From Chitinophagaceae bacterium (GTDB taxonomy: Bacteria; Bacteroidota; Bacteroidia; Chitinophagales; Chitinophagaceae): a DNA stretch of 64,000 nt. Within the stretch, counting starts at the first letter, position 1. Every line of letters starts with the position of its first letter. A program made the position numbers and the translations under genes. Below are positions 47,550 through 57,280 of the stretch, one piece after another. The stretch lies in the NCBI GenBank assembly GCA_024707305.1, contig JANPZZ010000020.1, forward strand, positions 37,005 to 101,004. Direction: 5' to 3'. Under the pieces are notes generated by a model. That model was not told the DNA's origin. It ran no database searches and was given only the letters and a program-made list of their open reading frames with translations.

Positions 47550-47581
47550 GACCTCCTGATTCCTCAGGGGGTCATTTTTTT
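47550..47581 (+). terminator. Terminator after rpmE2
   Basis: GACCTCCTGA (47550-47559) pairs with TCAGGGGGTC (47564-47573; one G-T pair), followed by A and seven T. Confidence 0.88.
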
Positions 47582-47625
47582 GCCTGCCTGTCAAACTCGG
47601 AGAAACGGTTTATCTTTCCATACAA

Positions 47626-48803
47626 ATGAGCAGTATCTTATTCACAGAGGAATTTTGCCAGCCGGAAAATTTGTATCCCTTCACTTTAACCCGTCAGATA
47701 CAGGATATACGCGTGGGAATACTGACGATTCGGGAGAAATGGGAACGAATGCTGGGCATGACCTCCTTCGACCGCAACGAGAATGATTACAAAGACCTGG
47801 ATCGCTCACGCGACCTCGCAGATTGTGTAGAGGAAGGTGAATGCTTCCTGATTCATGGAAACGTGTTGCCCGATACCAGACTGGTACGCGCCGTGAAGAA
47901 ATTGAAAGCGGGCGAATTCCTGTCCTCAAAAGGTTCAGGTATCGTGTACCGTGTGAGTAAAAAAAGAAGTGCGCAACCGCCACCAGGTGAAAGTAACCCG
48001 CGAAATTCCTTTTGAAGATGATGTACGATTGATCAGCTTTCCCTGGGACATCTTTATGTTGAACGACTGGGCCATTCGCGAAGACTTCAATATACTTACA
48101 AGGAAAAGGAAGTCGCAAGCGATCCCCAAATCCTGCGTGGCAATCGGGAAGGATATTTTTATAGAAAAAGGAGCAAAGCTTCAACATTGCACACTCAACG
48201 CTTCTATGGGGCCGATTTATATTGGCCGCGATGCTGAGGTAATGGAAGGCAGCCAGATCCGCGGGCCATTTGCGATGGGTGAAAAAGCATGTGTTAAGAT
48301 GGGCGCCAAAATATACGGCGCCACAACTGTTGGTCCGTACAGCATCGTTGCCGGAGAAGTGAAAAACTCCGTGCTGTTTGGATACAGCAACAAAGCTCAT
48401 GATGGTTACCTGGGTGATTCAGTAATAGGCGAGTGGTGTAATATGGGCGCAGGTACCACCAATTCGAACCTGAAAAACAATGCTGGCACAGTTCGCATCT
48501 GGACAGTTAAGGGCGAACGTGACGCGGGCCTGAAAATGCGGTGTGCTGATGGGCGATTACTCACGTACTGCCATCAATACATCCATCAATACGGGAACGG
48601 TTATTGGCGTAAGTTGTCATGTGGCGGGATCAGGCCTTACACCAAAGTACATTCCTAATTTCTCCTGGGGAAGTGATGGCGTTACACGTTATGATTTTAA
48701 ACGTGCATTAAATGATATAGATGGTTGGAAAAAACTGAAAAATCAATCGCTGACCGATCAGGAAAAAACTATTCTGAAGTATATCTTTGACCACATCGGA
48801 TAA
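47626..48803 (+). CDS. GlmU-family sugar-nucleotidyltransferase-like protein (frameshifted twice)
   Basis: A Bacteroidota-typical protein of about 392 aa with an N-terminal nucleotidyltransferase-like part (SILFTEEFCQPENLYPFTLT; DCVEEGECFLIHGNVLP). The C-terminal left-handed beta-helix has PIYIGRDAEVMEGSQIRGPF and GAKIYGATTVGPYSIVAGEV. Two extra A residues break it. One is in the A7 run near 47959-47965 (..VSKKEVRNRHQVKVTREIPF expected); the other is in GAAAATGCGG near 48532-48535 (..LKCGVLMGDYSRTAINTSIN expected). It may act in amino-sugar nucleotide synthesis; tpiA follows by 44 bp. Confidence 0.88.
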
Positions 48804-48847
48804 TTCAAATATCCACTGAAATATTAATCATAAACCAATTAATCAGA

Positions 48848-49609
48848 ATGAGAAAACAGATAGCAGCTGCCAACTGGAAAATGAACCTTACTTATCAGCA
48901 GGGTGAAGCGTTGCTCGATGAAATACTGGCGGATGGCATTCAACTGGCAGAGCATCAACTCGCAATTTTTGCAGTTCCTTACCCGTACCTGCTGATGACA
49001 CGCAGCGAAGTGGAACATGAAAATAACTTCTCTGTTGCAGCACAAAACTGCCACCATAAAAAATCAGGCGCATACACTGGCGAAATTTCAGCAGAAATGT
49101 TGCACTCATTGGGTGTGCCCTATTGTGTGATCGGTCACAGTGAGCGTCGTGAATATTTCGCAGAGAGCAATTCCATGCTGGCTGAGAAAGTGAACATCTG
49201 CCTTGAGAATTATATCACCCCGATATTCTGCTGCGGCGAACCCCTGGAAATCCGTGAAGCGGGTACGCAAAATGATTTTGTAGCAGAACAATTGAAGGAA
49301 TCACTCTTTCATCTTCCAGCTGAAAAAGTGAAAGATATCATAATTGCTTACGAACCTATCTGGGCAATAGGCACCGGAAAGACGGCAAGCACCGCACAGG
49401 CACAAGAAATGCACGCGCACTTACGTTCTATCATTGCCGGAAAATATGGCAGCAGCATCGCTGACCAGGTTTCAATTCTTTACGGTGGAAGCGTGAAAGC
49501 GGGTAATGCGGCAGAACTCTTTGCTTCACCTGATGTAGATGGAGGACTGGTTGGTGGCGCCTCACTGGTGCCTGCTGATTTTATTGCAATCATCCGCGCA
49601 CTTAAATGA
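48848..49609 (+). CDS. tpiA: Triosephosphate isomerase
   Basis: A glycolytic TIM-barrel enzyme of 253 aa. It has the N-terminal ANWKMN, the electrophilic His in VIGHSERREYF, the catalytic Glu and loop 6 in IAYEPIWAIGTGKTAS, and the phosphate-binding ILYGGSVKAGNAAE and GGLVGGASL. All active-site residues are present and the length is standard. Confidence 0.98.
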   Translation: MRKQIAAANWKMNLTYQQGEALLDEILADGIQLAEHQLAIFAVPYPYLLMTRSEVEHENNFSVAAQNCHHKKSGAYTGEISAEMLHSLGVPYCVIGHSERREYFAESNSMLAEKVNICLENYITPIFCCGEPLEIREAGTQNDFVAEQLKESLFHLPAEKVKDIIIAYEPIWAIGTGKTASTAQAQEMHAHLRSIIAGKYGSSIADQVSILYGGSVKAGNAAELFASPDVDGGLVGGASLVPADFIAIIRALK

Positions 49610-50041
49610 TTGTCGCAACCGAAATACTATATCATCTTTACACTTAAGAACCAGGCCATCCTGAGTTTCTTAAAAGTTCGTGTTGTTGTAAACAACAAAG
49701 AGATATATCCATTGCCCTGGAATACACCGGTACTGGTGGCCGTGGAGGAAGATCATCCGCAGATCGTTCTGACGGATGGTTTTCATTTTTCCAGACCCCG
49801 CCGTCTCGATTTTGGAGGGCCCGGATACTTTAATTTCGAAGTGGAAACGCCTTTGTCCGACTGGCGGCTGTTTAAAGGGGGTGTGGTGCTGAGCTTTCTT
49901 TATATCTGGGCGTCGCTGAGTAACTTTTTACTACTTAAAATTGTGAGTTTTATTCCAATCATCGTAGCGTTAGTACAGTACTACCTGTACCGCAGGAGCT
50001 TTCTTCGGCTCCGCCAAATCAGGATGCCGCGCCGGCTCTAA
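49610..50041 (+). CDS. Hypothetical membrane protein
   Basis: The 143-aa frame begins with TTG immediately after the tpiA stop (MSQPKYYIIFTLKNQAILSF). It has a beta-rich first half (LKVRVVVNNKEIYPLPWNTP; DGFHFSRPRRLDFGGPGYFN) and a hydrophobic pair of helices at about residues 92-130. No family is recognised. It is probably co-translated with tpiA and its last 23 bp overlap the convergent glycosyltransferase gene. Confidence 0.55.
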   Translation: MSQPKYYIIFTLKNQAILSFLKVRVVVNNKEIYPLPWNTPVLVAVEEDHPQIVLTDGFHFSRPRRLDFGGPGYFNFEVETPLSDWRLFKGGVVLSFLYIWASLSNFLLLKIVSFIPIIVALVQYYLYRRSFLRLRQIRMPRRL

Positions 50042-51157
50042 ACAGATCCGGATTTCGCAGTCGGATTTTTTCCACTGTAAACTGCTTTGCCATTTCCATT
50101 CCGGCCACCTGCCAGCTTCTTATTTCTGTTGGGGAAGAAGTTAAATCTTGTAGAAAAGATGCAATCTCGTGGATTCCCGAATACCTGAAACTACAACGTT
50201 CAAAATTGGGATCTGTTGATAATGTCGCAGGCAATATCAATGGTTTTGCATGTCGGATGGCATCTGAAAAAATACCGGAACAAACCGTTTTACCATATTG
50301 CTCCAGGGCGCCATCTTCCAGTACTGCCGCAAGGGTAGAAGGATGGAAAATAAAATGGGAAGTTGCAATCACGCGGTCATATTCTTCCTGGGGGATGGTG
50401 CCGCTTTCATACCATTTTAATTGCACAAACTGTAAATTCAGCTTCGACCAGCTATCACATTTTTCTTTGCCATAAGGCGAGTCCGTTGCACCAAGTATGG
50501 TAATGCGAACTGGCAACTGGTTTTTCTCGATATAAAGTATCAATGAATCCAGTTCTTCGTAATCTCTTCGTCGTGGATCTACAGATCCTGCTACCACAAG
50601 GTGTAATGGTAATGATGGTTCTGTTGTGGTTTTAGCACTCGCATATACGGCCCCGGAATACAATGTACCGGAAAACGTGGGTCAACGAGTTTGCGTGCAG
50701 CCGGAAACATCGATGCAGACTGTACGGCATATTCCTGAATTGTTCTTCGCAACATCCATTTCCCCACCACGCGTACAATTCGTCGTAAATTAAACTTCAA
50801 TCGCGGTGAAAAGTAACCGTTCAAAACATGCAGGGTGGCAACTGTCCTTTTTGTGTTTTTGGATTGCACCAGTTGTTTTAAATGGAAAAAATTGTCCGAA
50901 AGTGTGTTGATGTAAAGTAAGTCAACAGGTTGTTTTTTCAATTCCTTCTTCACCCGTACAAGATAACTACGGCGTGATTCATCGGGACTTTGAAGAAACC
51001 ACCGGGATGCATCATGGTCATCCCCAAGCTGCACTTTTACCTGCTCAAATGCAGCCGTATCGCAAAACACAGTAACCTGGTTGCCAGGCAGCGAAAACAG
51101 CCTTAGCAAGGGAACAATATTCTCGAAATGAACAGTTTCGTAAATAGCGATGTGCAT
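50019..51157 (-). CDS. GT-B-type glycosyltransferase family protein (frameshifted)
   Basis: The N-terminal frame (MHIAIYETVHFENIVPLLRL; VDLLYINTLSDNFFHLKQLV) and the C-terminal frame (LHLVVAGSVDPRRRDYEELD; ARAGLEQYGK-like donor region with HPSTLAAVLEDGALEQYGKT) join if one G is added to the GGGG run near 50655, giving ..VHCIPGAVYASAKTTTEP. The total is about 380 aa. The Rossmann-like C-terminal half with the acidic EDGALEQYGKTV suits a GT-B glycosyltransferase. The flippase and a second transferase are nearby, so it may work on a surface glycan. Confidence 0.7.
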
Positions 51158-51235
51158 GTTGCGGCCAATGAAAGGTTAATGCAGGTAAATATATTATGTT
51201 TGTAGTATAGCCTGCGCAAAAGCAGGCACACTATT

Positions 51236-52702
51236 TTGCCAGGCATAAAAAGAAACCTTTTTTTCAATTTTCTGCTCTCGCTGAGCCAGATACTGGTGCC
51301 GCTGGTTTCCATTCCTTACATTTCACGGGTACTGGATCCTGAAGGTATTGGCAGAGTCGGCTTTATGGATGCTTTTACGTACTATTTTATCGTGATTGCA
51401 GAAGCGGGAATTATGGTTTATGGAATCCGTGAAATCGCCCGCCTGCGTGATGATGAAAGCGGTCTGAAGAAGCTCGTGGGTGAGCTCATCGCATTGCATG
51501 TACGTACTTCTGTTGTGAGCCTGGTGCTATATCTCCTCGGTGTATGGATGCTTTGGGGAAAAATCGGCGATGTACGCCTGCTCTATTTTTCTTTTGCCTT
51601 CCTGCTGATGAATGCCTGGGCATGCGAATGGTACTTTATTGGCCGCGAAAGATTCGGTTATATCGCACTACGTTCCCTGTTAATCCGTCTCGCGGGATTG
51701 GCCTGTATTTTCCTGCTAATTAATTATCCCGACGATTATCATATCTATTACGCAATTATTGCCGGGTCAGGAATTTTAACAGGGGTGTGGAATATTTCTA
51801 TCCTCGCCATAGATACCGGTTTTTCTATAAAAGGCGCGGATTGGAAAAAACATCTCAGCAAAGTATGGGTCACTTACCTCATCAGCTTGCTGTATAGCAT
51901 ACCATTGTATATTGATCATGTTATTTTGCGACTGCTGTCCACATCTGTTGCAGTCGGGTTTTATACTTTTTCCATCAAACTCCTGCGGGTGAGTACGGCG
52001 GTGATATCAGATAGTTTCCTGGTTTTCTTTCCGCGTATCTCCTCGCACCATGCTGCTGATGAAAAACAGGAAGTGCAAACCCGTCTCAATCAGAATTTCG
52101 AAGTAATATTTGTGCTCGCAATCCCACTCGGAATGGGCATCTATCTTTTAGCTGATGAAATAACGCAGGTATTTTTCGGCTCTGCATTTTCTTCTATCAG
52201 CCGTAATCTGCAGGCCCTCGCATTTTATCCATTGCTACGTTGTTACAGTTTATTCCTCAGCAACCCGATATTAATTGGACACCAGAAGGAGAAACTATTT
52301 CTTCGAAACCTTGCTGCATCATCGATTGTATTTTTCATGTTAGCGATTGCTGGTTCTTTTTATCTCGCAGACTATGGACTATGCCTCGCATTGATAGGAT
52401 CCGATCTTTTTTTGGTGATTGTCAATTATTACAGCGTCCGCCGCACGATTCCATATCTACAATTGTTTTCACTGAGGGTAGTTTGGCAATCACTGGTAGC
52501 AGCTTTACTCTTTGTGCCTGTGGTTTATTTTATATTTGAATATTCCAACGATGCACTCACCCGGTTATGGATGTCGGTACTGGTTTGTGTATTTGTTTAT
52601 TTCCTGGTATTGATGTTTGTTTTCAAAAACCAGGCGCTTCGGTCGCTGGCCCAAAATTTCCGCAATAAATTATCTTCATCTATTCCAAAAAAAAATGAAT
52701 AG
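51236..52702 (+). CDS. Wzx-type polysaccharide flippase
   Basis: A 488-aa integral membrane protein of the MOP/PST superfamily with about 14 TM helices. It has the typical N-terminal segment SQILVPLVSIPYISRVLDPE then GIGRVGFMDAFTYYFIVIAE, which marks O-antigen/polysaccharide flippases moving lipid-linked oligosaccharide across the inner membrane. The start is TTG at 51236; no ATG precedes the first helix. It overlaps the next glycosyltransferase gene by 8 bp (ATGAATAG). Confidence 0.88.
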   Translation: MPGIKRNLFFNFLLSLSQILVPLVSIPYISRVLDPEGIGRVGFMDAFTYYFIVIAEAGIMVYGIREIARLRDDESGLKKLVGELIALHVRTSVVSLVLYLLGVWMLWGKIGDVRLLYFSFAFLLMNAWACEWYFIGRERFGYIALRSLLIRLAGLACIFLLINYPDDYHIYYAIIAGSGILTGVWNISILAIDTGFSIKGADWKKHLSKVWVTYLISLLYSIPLYIDHVILRLLSTSVAVGFYTFSIKLLRVSTAVISDSFLVFFPRISSHHAADEKQEVQTRLNQNFEVIFVLAIPLGMGIYLLADEITQVFFGSAFSSISRNLQALAFYPLLRCYSLFLSNPILIGHQKEKLFLRNLAASSIVFFMLAIAGSFYLADYGLCLALIGSDLFLVIVNYYSVRRTIPYLQLFSLRVVWQSLVAALLFVPVVYFIFEYSNDALTRLWMSVLVCVFVYFLVLMFVFKNQALRSLAQNFRNKLSSSIPKKNE

Positions 52703-53713
52703 CCCACGAAAATATTTCCTCCGGCAATACAGCAGTGAAAATTACTGGCATGGAGGTATTGGCTATACGCATATGGAAACCGTTCTTGAAAAGGAAGGAT
52801 ACATACCTTTTGAACTCCCGGTTTCATCTGTCCGCTTATTTACGTTCTTCCGTCGCTTGCAAATACTGGTAAACGTCTTCTTTATCTCAAACCGAACAGA
52901 CGAATGGGTATTTATTTTTCCTGTTTACGGCCGCATGAACCGATTGCTTGTAAAAATTTTACTTGCGAAAAAGGTCAGACTTACTGCGATCGTGGGCGAT
53001 ATCGATGGGTTGCAAGACGATGACAATGATTTATTGAAAAGGAGCTGTCATTTCTGCGTCGCATTCCGACTTTGATTGTACATAACGTGGCGATGGAAGA
53101 ATGGATACGTGCAAAAGGTTACAGAGGTAAAATTGCCATGCTGCAACTGTTTGATTTTTTGGTGAAGCCTTCTCAAACCAAGAGAAATCTTTCCAATTCA
53201 GTCGTCTTTGCCGCCAATCTTTCCAAGAGCAGTTTCCTGTTTCAACTCGATCAGCCTGCGCTTCGCAATATAAACTTTAACGTGTACGGGAAAGGATTTG
53301 ATGAAGTAAAACAGTGGCCGCAGAATGTACACTATAAAGGCGCGTTTGCACCCAGTGAAATGCCTGCGATCGTAGAGGGTAGCTTTGGTTTGCTCTGGAA
53401 TGGAGATCAATTGGATCAGCCGGGTGGTTCATTCGCACGTTATTTGCAATACATCAGCCCGCATAAGCTTTCACTTTATATTCTTGCAGGTCTGCCGATT
53501 CTCATTCCCCGCTTTGCAGGAGCATCACGTTTTATTGAAGAAAATTGTTTGGGTATTTTAATCGACAGTCCTGCCGATATTGAAACAGCAATAAAGAATC
53601 TTTCTGCAGAAGATTATCGGATAATCTGCAATAATCTCGCTATCTGGGCCGATTGGATATCGAAGGGAGAACAACTGAAAAGGGCAGTGCGGGAAGTTGG
53701 AGAGAAATGGTAA
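52695..53713 (+). CDS. Glycosyltransferase, galactofuranosyl-transferase-like (frameshifted)
   Basis: The 5' frame (MNSPRKYFLRQYSSENYWHG; GYTHMETVLEKEGYIPFELP) and the 3' frame (IVHNVAMEEWIRAKGYRGKI; GSFGLLWNGDQLDQPGGSFA; ISPHKLSLYILAGLPILIPR) unite as about 340 aa if one G is added near 53042 (..LLKRELSFLRRIPTLIVHN). The C-terminal PHKLSLYILAGLPILIP motif is seen in several sugar transferases that use nucleotide sugars. The start ATG at 52695 overlaps the flippase stop. It acts presumably in the same surface glycan pathway. Confidence 0.78.
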
Positions 53714-53930
53714 ATGAGGAAATGAGGAAATGTGAAAATGAGAAAATGAGGAAATGTGGAATTGTGGAAATGAGAAAATGAAGGTCCGATTCAGGTGCAG
53801 GCAAAATGTGCTAATATGTAAATATGAAATATGTAAATGTGTAAATGTGGAAATGTGGAAATAAAGCTCTATTCACCTTAGGATGAAAAAGGCTTTATTT
53901 CCACATTAACATATTTTCACATTGCCACTT
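53710..53930. repeat. Octamer intergenic element B5
   Basis: The left half is ATGAGGAAATGAGGAAATGT, GAAAATGAGAAAATGAGG and AAATGTGGAATTGTGG. The inverted core CCGATTCAGGTGCAGGCAAA then ATGTGCTAATATGTAAATAT follows, with more octamers and a short complementary tail ATTTCCACATTAACATATTT. It lies between the convergent glycosyltransferase and TIM-barrel genes. As in B3, the core is on the left arm. Confidence 0.88.
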
Positions 53931-53933
53931 TCT

Positions 53934-54833
53934 TCAGGATGCGAGTTTCTTCATGTAAGCCGCGTTTGCTTCCACTGCCTTCAACGGAGTTGTGCCTGCA
54001 TATTTTTCCTGCTCTACAATGAAATACTGCATGCCATTGTCTTTGGCTGTTTTTAGGATGGTAGGAAAGTCAATGCTGCCTTCACCAAGTGTACAGCTAT
54101 CTGCAGCTTCAGTTGCACCTTTTGCGCGATCTTTTACATGGCAGAGGCGGAAGCGGTTTTTATGTTTTTTCATCCAGGCTTCGGCATCGTGGCCACCCGT
54201 TACCACCCAGTAGATATCCATTTCGAAATCTACCAGTGAAGCGTCGGTATTTTGCATCAACAATTCCTGGGGAACCTGCCCATCCATTTCTTTGAATGTA
54301 TAGTCGTGGTTGTGGTAGGCATAGCGAATGCCGTTTTTCTTACAGATTTCACCCTTTTGATTACATACTTCTGCAAATCGCTTATAATCGTCGAGGGATT
54401 TCTGAGGCCCAAGCCAGGGGCAGATCAGGTATTTCATACCGATCTCCGCTGCTTCAGCCGCTTTCTGTTCAAAGTTGGTATTGATATCGCAATGACTGGC
54501 AACAAAATCAAGACCTAACTCATCCATATAGGATTTAAAGCCTTTATGTCCCATTCCCCAGAACATGCCATCTTTACCTTCGTAACCTTCAAGTTGTTTA
54601 TAACCAAAACCTGCTACCTGTTTCAGGATGCCTTTCGGATCTGCTGGCAGGTCATCGCGCAGCGTATAAAGCTGAAGACTAAATGTCGTAAACAGCACAT
54701 CTTTCTTCGCTGCCTGCTCTGCAGCTTTCTTTTCTTCATCTTTCGACATCAGTTTGCATGCGGCTGGCGCGAATGCGAGACCGGCAGCAATACTGCCTCC
54801 CCATTTTATAAACGAACGACGATCTTTATTCAC
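53934..54833 (-). CDS. Tat-exported sugar phosphate isomerase/epimerase-like TIM-barrel protein
   Basis: The 299-aa protein starts MNKDRRSFIKWGGSIAAGLA, a twin-arginine signal with a Cys (PAACKL) that may be a lipobox. The AP_endonuc_2 (xylose-isomerase-like) barrel has FSLQLYTLRDDLPADPKGIL, KYLICPWLG and IRYAYHNHDYTFKE with metal-ligand His, plus VDFEMDIYWV. Such proteins act on keto-sugars and sugar derivatives. It is the last gene of a minus-strand locus with GMC oxidoreductases, so a periplasmic sugar-oxidation role is likely. Confidence 0.82.
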   Translation of the reverse strand: MNKDRRSFIKWGGSIAAGLAFAPAACKLMSKDEEKKAAEQAAKKDVLFTTFSLQLYTLRDDLPADPKGILKQVAGFGYKQLEGYEGKDGMFWGMGHKGFKSYMDELGLDFVASHCDINTNFEQKAAEAAEIGMKYLICPWLGPQKSLDDYKRFAEVCNQKGEICKKNGIRYAYHNHDYTFKEMDGQVPQELLMQNTDASLVDFEMDIYWVVTGGHDAEAWMKKHKNRFRLCHVKDRAKGATEAADSCTLGEGSIDFPTILKTAKDNGMQYFIVEQEKYAGTTPLKAVEANAAYMKKLAS

Positions 54834-54878
54834 GGTACTATTTTTATCGGTTAGAATTTTTTAAATCTTACTGAAGTT

Positions 54879-55508
54879 TTATTCTGCCCAGGCGCGATCA
54901 CCCTTTTTATAAGGAAGCGCACCATTGTATTTACCCGGCACAGCCACATGACGCAATACTTCCTTGCTTCCTTTTTCAGAAGTGAAGAAGCCGAATAATG
55001 TAAGCTGTTTCATTTGGGTGAAATAATGGTTAGGTAAAGGTTGCTCTTTTGCACCTTCAGACTCAGGATCTTTCGATTTCGCGTCTTTAATCTGCCAGTC
55101 TTTCTCCTGTTTTTTCTTCTGATGTTCTTTTGCTTCTTTATCCAATTGTCCCAGCAATTGAGTACGCTCTTCTGCTGTGGCATCCAGAAAATCTTTATTA
55201 AACATTTCTTTTGATGCATCATTCAGTTTACGAATGCCGGCATGGAAAACATCCTGGTCTTCTTTTGTATAACAATCATTTACCTGTACGGTCATAAAGC
55301 GACCTACACCTGCATCTTTTGCTCCCGGCGTGGAAGTGCGCGGGAGGATGGTTTCCGCAACTTCATCGAGGAAACTAATATCCTGGTCGCTAAATGTTGC
55401 GCCGCCTAACGCCGGTGGGTTTTTACATCCACTCATCAGCAATTCACCCCCGATCAGTACACCGCCGGTGGCGAGGGCAATCATTTTCAAAAGTTCTCTG
55501 CGTTCCAT
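54879..55508 (-). CDS. Gluconate 2-dehydrogenase subunit 3-family protein
   Basis: A 209-aa exported protein. The N-terminus MERRELLKMIALATGGVLIG resembles a Tat/lipoprotein signal. The body has DEVAETILPRTSTPGAKDAG and VNDCYTKEDQDVFHAGIRKL, typical of the small (gamma) subunit that pairs with a GMC-type flavin subunit, and ends in YFTQMKQLTLFGFFTSEKG. A Lys/Glu-rich insertion (about residues 120-150) is notable. It lies 62 bp downstream of GMC gene 1. Confidence 0.88.
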   Translation of the reverse strand: MERRELLKMIALATGGVLIGGELLMSGCKNPPALGGATFSDQDISFLDEVAETILPRTSTPGAKDAGVGRFMTVQVNDCYTKEDQDVFHAGIRKLNDASKEMFNKDFLDATAEERTQLLGQLDKEAKEHQKKKQEKDWQIKDAKSKDPESEGAKEQPLPNHYFTQMKQLTLFGFFTSEKGSKEVLRHVAVPGKYNGALPYKKGDRAWAE

Positions 55509-55570
55509 CTTTATGCGTTTTTAGTTTGTGTTTAAATTTTAGGTTTTGAGCGATCAATTACAGTCATTAA

Positions 55571-57277
55571 CTACCATTTACCCGCAGCCGCAAAATGGGC
55601 TGCACGTGCAGTTAATGCCATATAAGTAAGCGATGGGTTCTGGCAGCCCGATGAGGTCATGCAGGCACCGTCGGTTACAAATACATTTAATGCATCCCAA
55701 ACCTGGTTATTTCCATTTAATACGGATGTTTTCGAATCACGACCCATGCGGGCTGTTCCCATCTCATGAATACCGTGTCCCATCGCATGTCCGCCATCCC
55801 AGGTATTTACATTTTTAACACCGGAGGCTTCCAGCATGGCTTTTAATTCCAGCTGTATGTCTTTGCGCATCTTCCATTCATTCTCCTTCAGCTCTGCGTC
55901 CATTTCCAGTACAGGCAAACCCCATTTATCTTTCACCGTTTTTGAAAGTGTTATTTTATTTTCATGATAGGGGAGTATCTCACCAAAGCCAGTAGCGCCA
56001 ATGCGCCAGGGTCCCGGTTCTGTTAACGCTTCTTTTAATCCGGCTCCAACATTCATCTCAGCCACTTCACGACTCCATCCCTGGCGGTTGGCGGCGCCCT
56101 GGTAGCCAAAGCCACGGAGATATTCACGCTTGTCGTTGCCAACATTCACAAAACGTGGGATATAAAACCCGGTAGGGCGGCGGCCTTCCACATAAAAATC
56201 TTCATAACCATCCACGTCACCACTTGCACCAATATTGTAGTGATGGTCCATAATATTATGTCCCAGTTCATCACTACTGCTTCCCAGTCCGTCAGGCCAG
56301 ATTTCCGTAGCGGAATTCATAAGTATCCATGCCGAATTCAATGCAGAGGCGCAAAGGAAAACAATTTTACTGTTGAAGGTATAGGTGTTGTTGTTTTCAG
56401 CATCAAGCACTTCCACACCCGTTGCACGTTTTTGATCTTTGTCGTACAATACACGTGTAACAATAGAGAAAGGTCTTACCGTGAGGTTACCTGTCTTCAT
56501 CGCTGCCGGCAGGGTAGAAGACTGTGTACTGAAGTAGCCACCAAAAGGACAACCTTCCCAGCAACGATTACGATACTGGCAGCCTGTTCTGTCGGGAATG
56601 GCTTGTGTAAGGTTGGCGACACGACCGATGATCAGATGTCGCTCCCCTTTATAATGTGATTTGATACGTGATGCTACATCTTTTTCTACCAGATTGAGTG
56701 GGAACGGAGGCAGAAATGCGCCATCGGGTAGATGGCTGATACCTTCTTTTGATCCCGCGATACCGGCGAATTTTTCCACATGATCATACCAGGGAGCGAT
56801 ATCCCGGTAGCGTATAGGCCAGTCGATACCCACGCCTTCTTTCAGGTTGGCCTCAAAGTCGAGATCGCTAAGGCGATAACTCTGACGACCCCACAGAATA
56901 GAACGACCACCCATCTGGTAACTACGCCACCAGGTAAATGGTTTTTTCTCTATGTAAGGATTGTCTTTTTCATTCGCCCAATAATCCATCACAGCTTCAT
57001 TGGCAGCCCATCCCCGGTGGATCACCGGATAATCGTTCCGTTGTTGCTGCGTGGTTTCACCCCGATGGGGGAGTTCCCACTTCATGAGGTTGGCCGTTTT
57101 ATAATCGGTAATATGTTCAAACGGGCGACCTCGTTCAAGCATCAACACGCGCAAACCTTTTTCAGCCAGTTCTTTGGCAGCCCAACCTCCGCTGATGCCG
57201 GAGCCGACAACAATGGCGTCGAAAGTATTCGTTTCCGCCGCCCGGTTGTTGATATTTACGCGTGTTGTATCGCTCAT
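55571..57277 (-). CDS. GMC-family oxidoreductase 1 (glucoside-dehydrogenase-like)
   Basis: A flavin enzyme of 568 aa. The FAD motif is [20 protein letters not shown] near residue 25, with ERGRPFEHITD, GGRSILWGRQSYRLSDLDFE, and a C-terminal catalytic region with [16 protein letters not shown] and [20 protein letters not shown]. With the subunit-3 protein it resembles the glucoside 3-dehydrogenase complexes that oxidise C3 of sugars in the periplasm. No Tat signal is seen on this subunit; it may be exported with its partner. The frame is intact. Confidence 0.9.
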   Translation of the reverse strand: MSDTTRVNINNRAAETNTFDAIVVGSGISGGWAAKELAEKGLRVLMLERGRPFEHITDYKTANLMKWELPHRGETTQQQRNDYPVIHRGWAANEAVMDYWANEKDNPYIEKKPFTWWRSYQMGGRSILWGRQSYRLSDLDFEANLKEGVGIDWPIRYRDIAPWYDHVEKFAGIAGSKEGISHLPDGAFLPPFPLNLVEKDVASRIKSHYKGERHLIIGRVANLTQAIPDRTGCQYRNRCWEGCPFGGYFSTQSSTLPAAMKTGNLTVRPFSIVTRVLYDKDQKRATGVEVLDAENNNTYTFNSKIVFLCASALNSAWILMNSATEIWPDGLGSSSDELGHNIMDHHYNIGASGDVDGYEDFYVEGRRPTGFYIPRFVNVGNDKREYLRGFGYQGAANRQGWSREVAEMNVGAGLKEALTEPGPWRIGATGFGEILPYHENKITLSKTVKDKWGLPVLEMDAELKENEWKMRKDIQLELKAMLEASGVKNVNTWDGGHAMGHGIHEMGTARMGRDSKTSVLNGNNQVWDALNVFVTDGACMTSSGCQNPSLTYMALTARAAHFAAAGKW

Positions 57278-57280
57278 AAA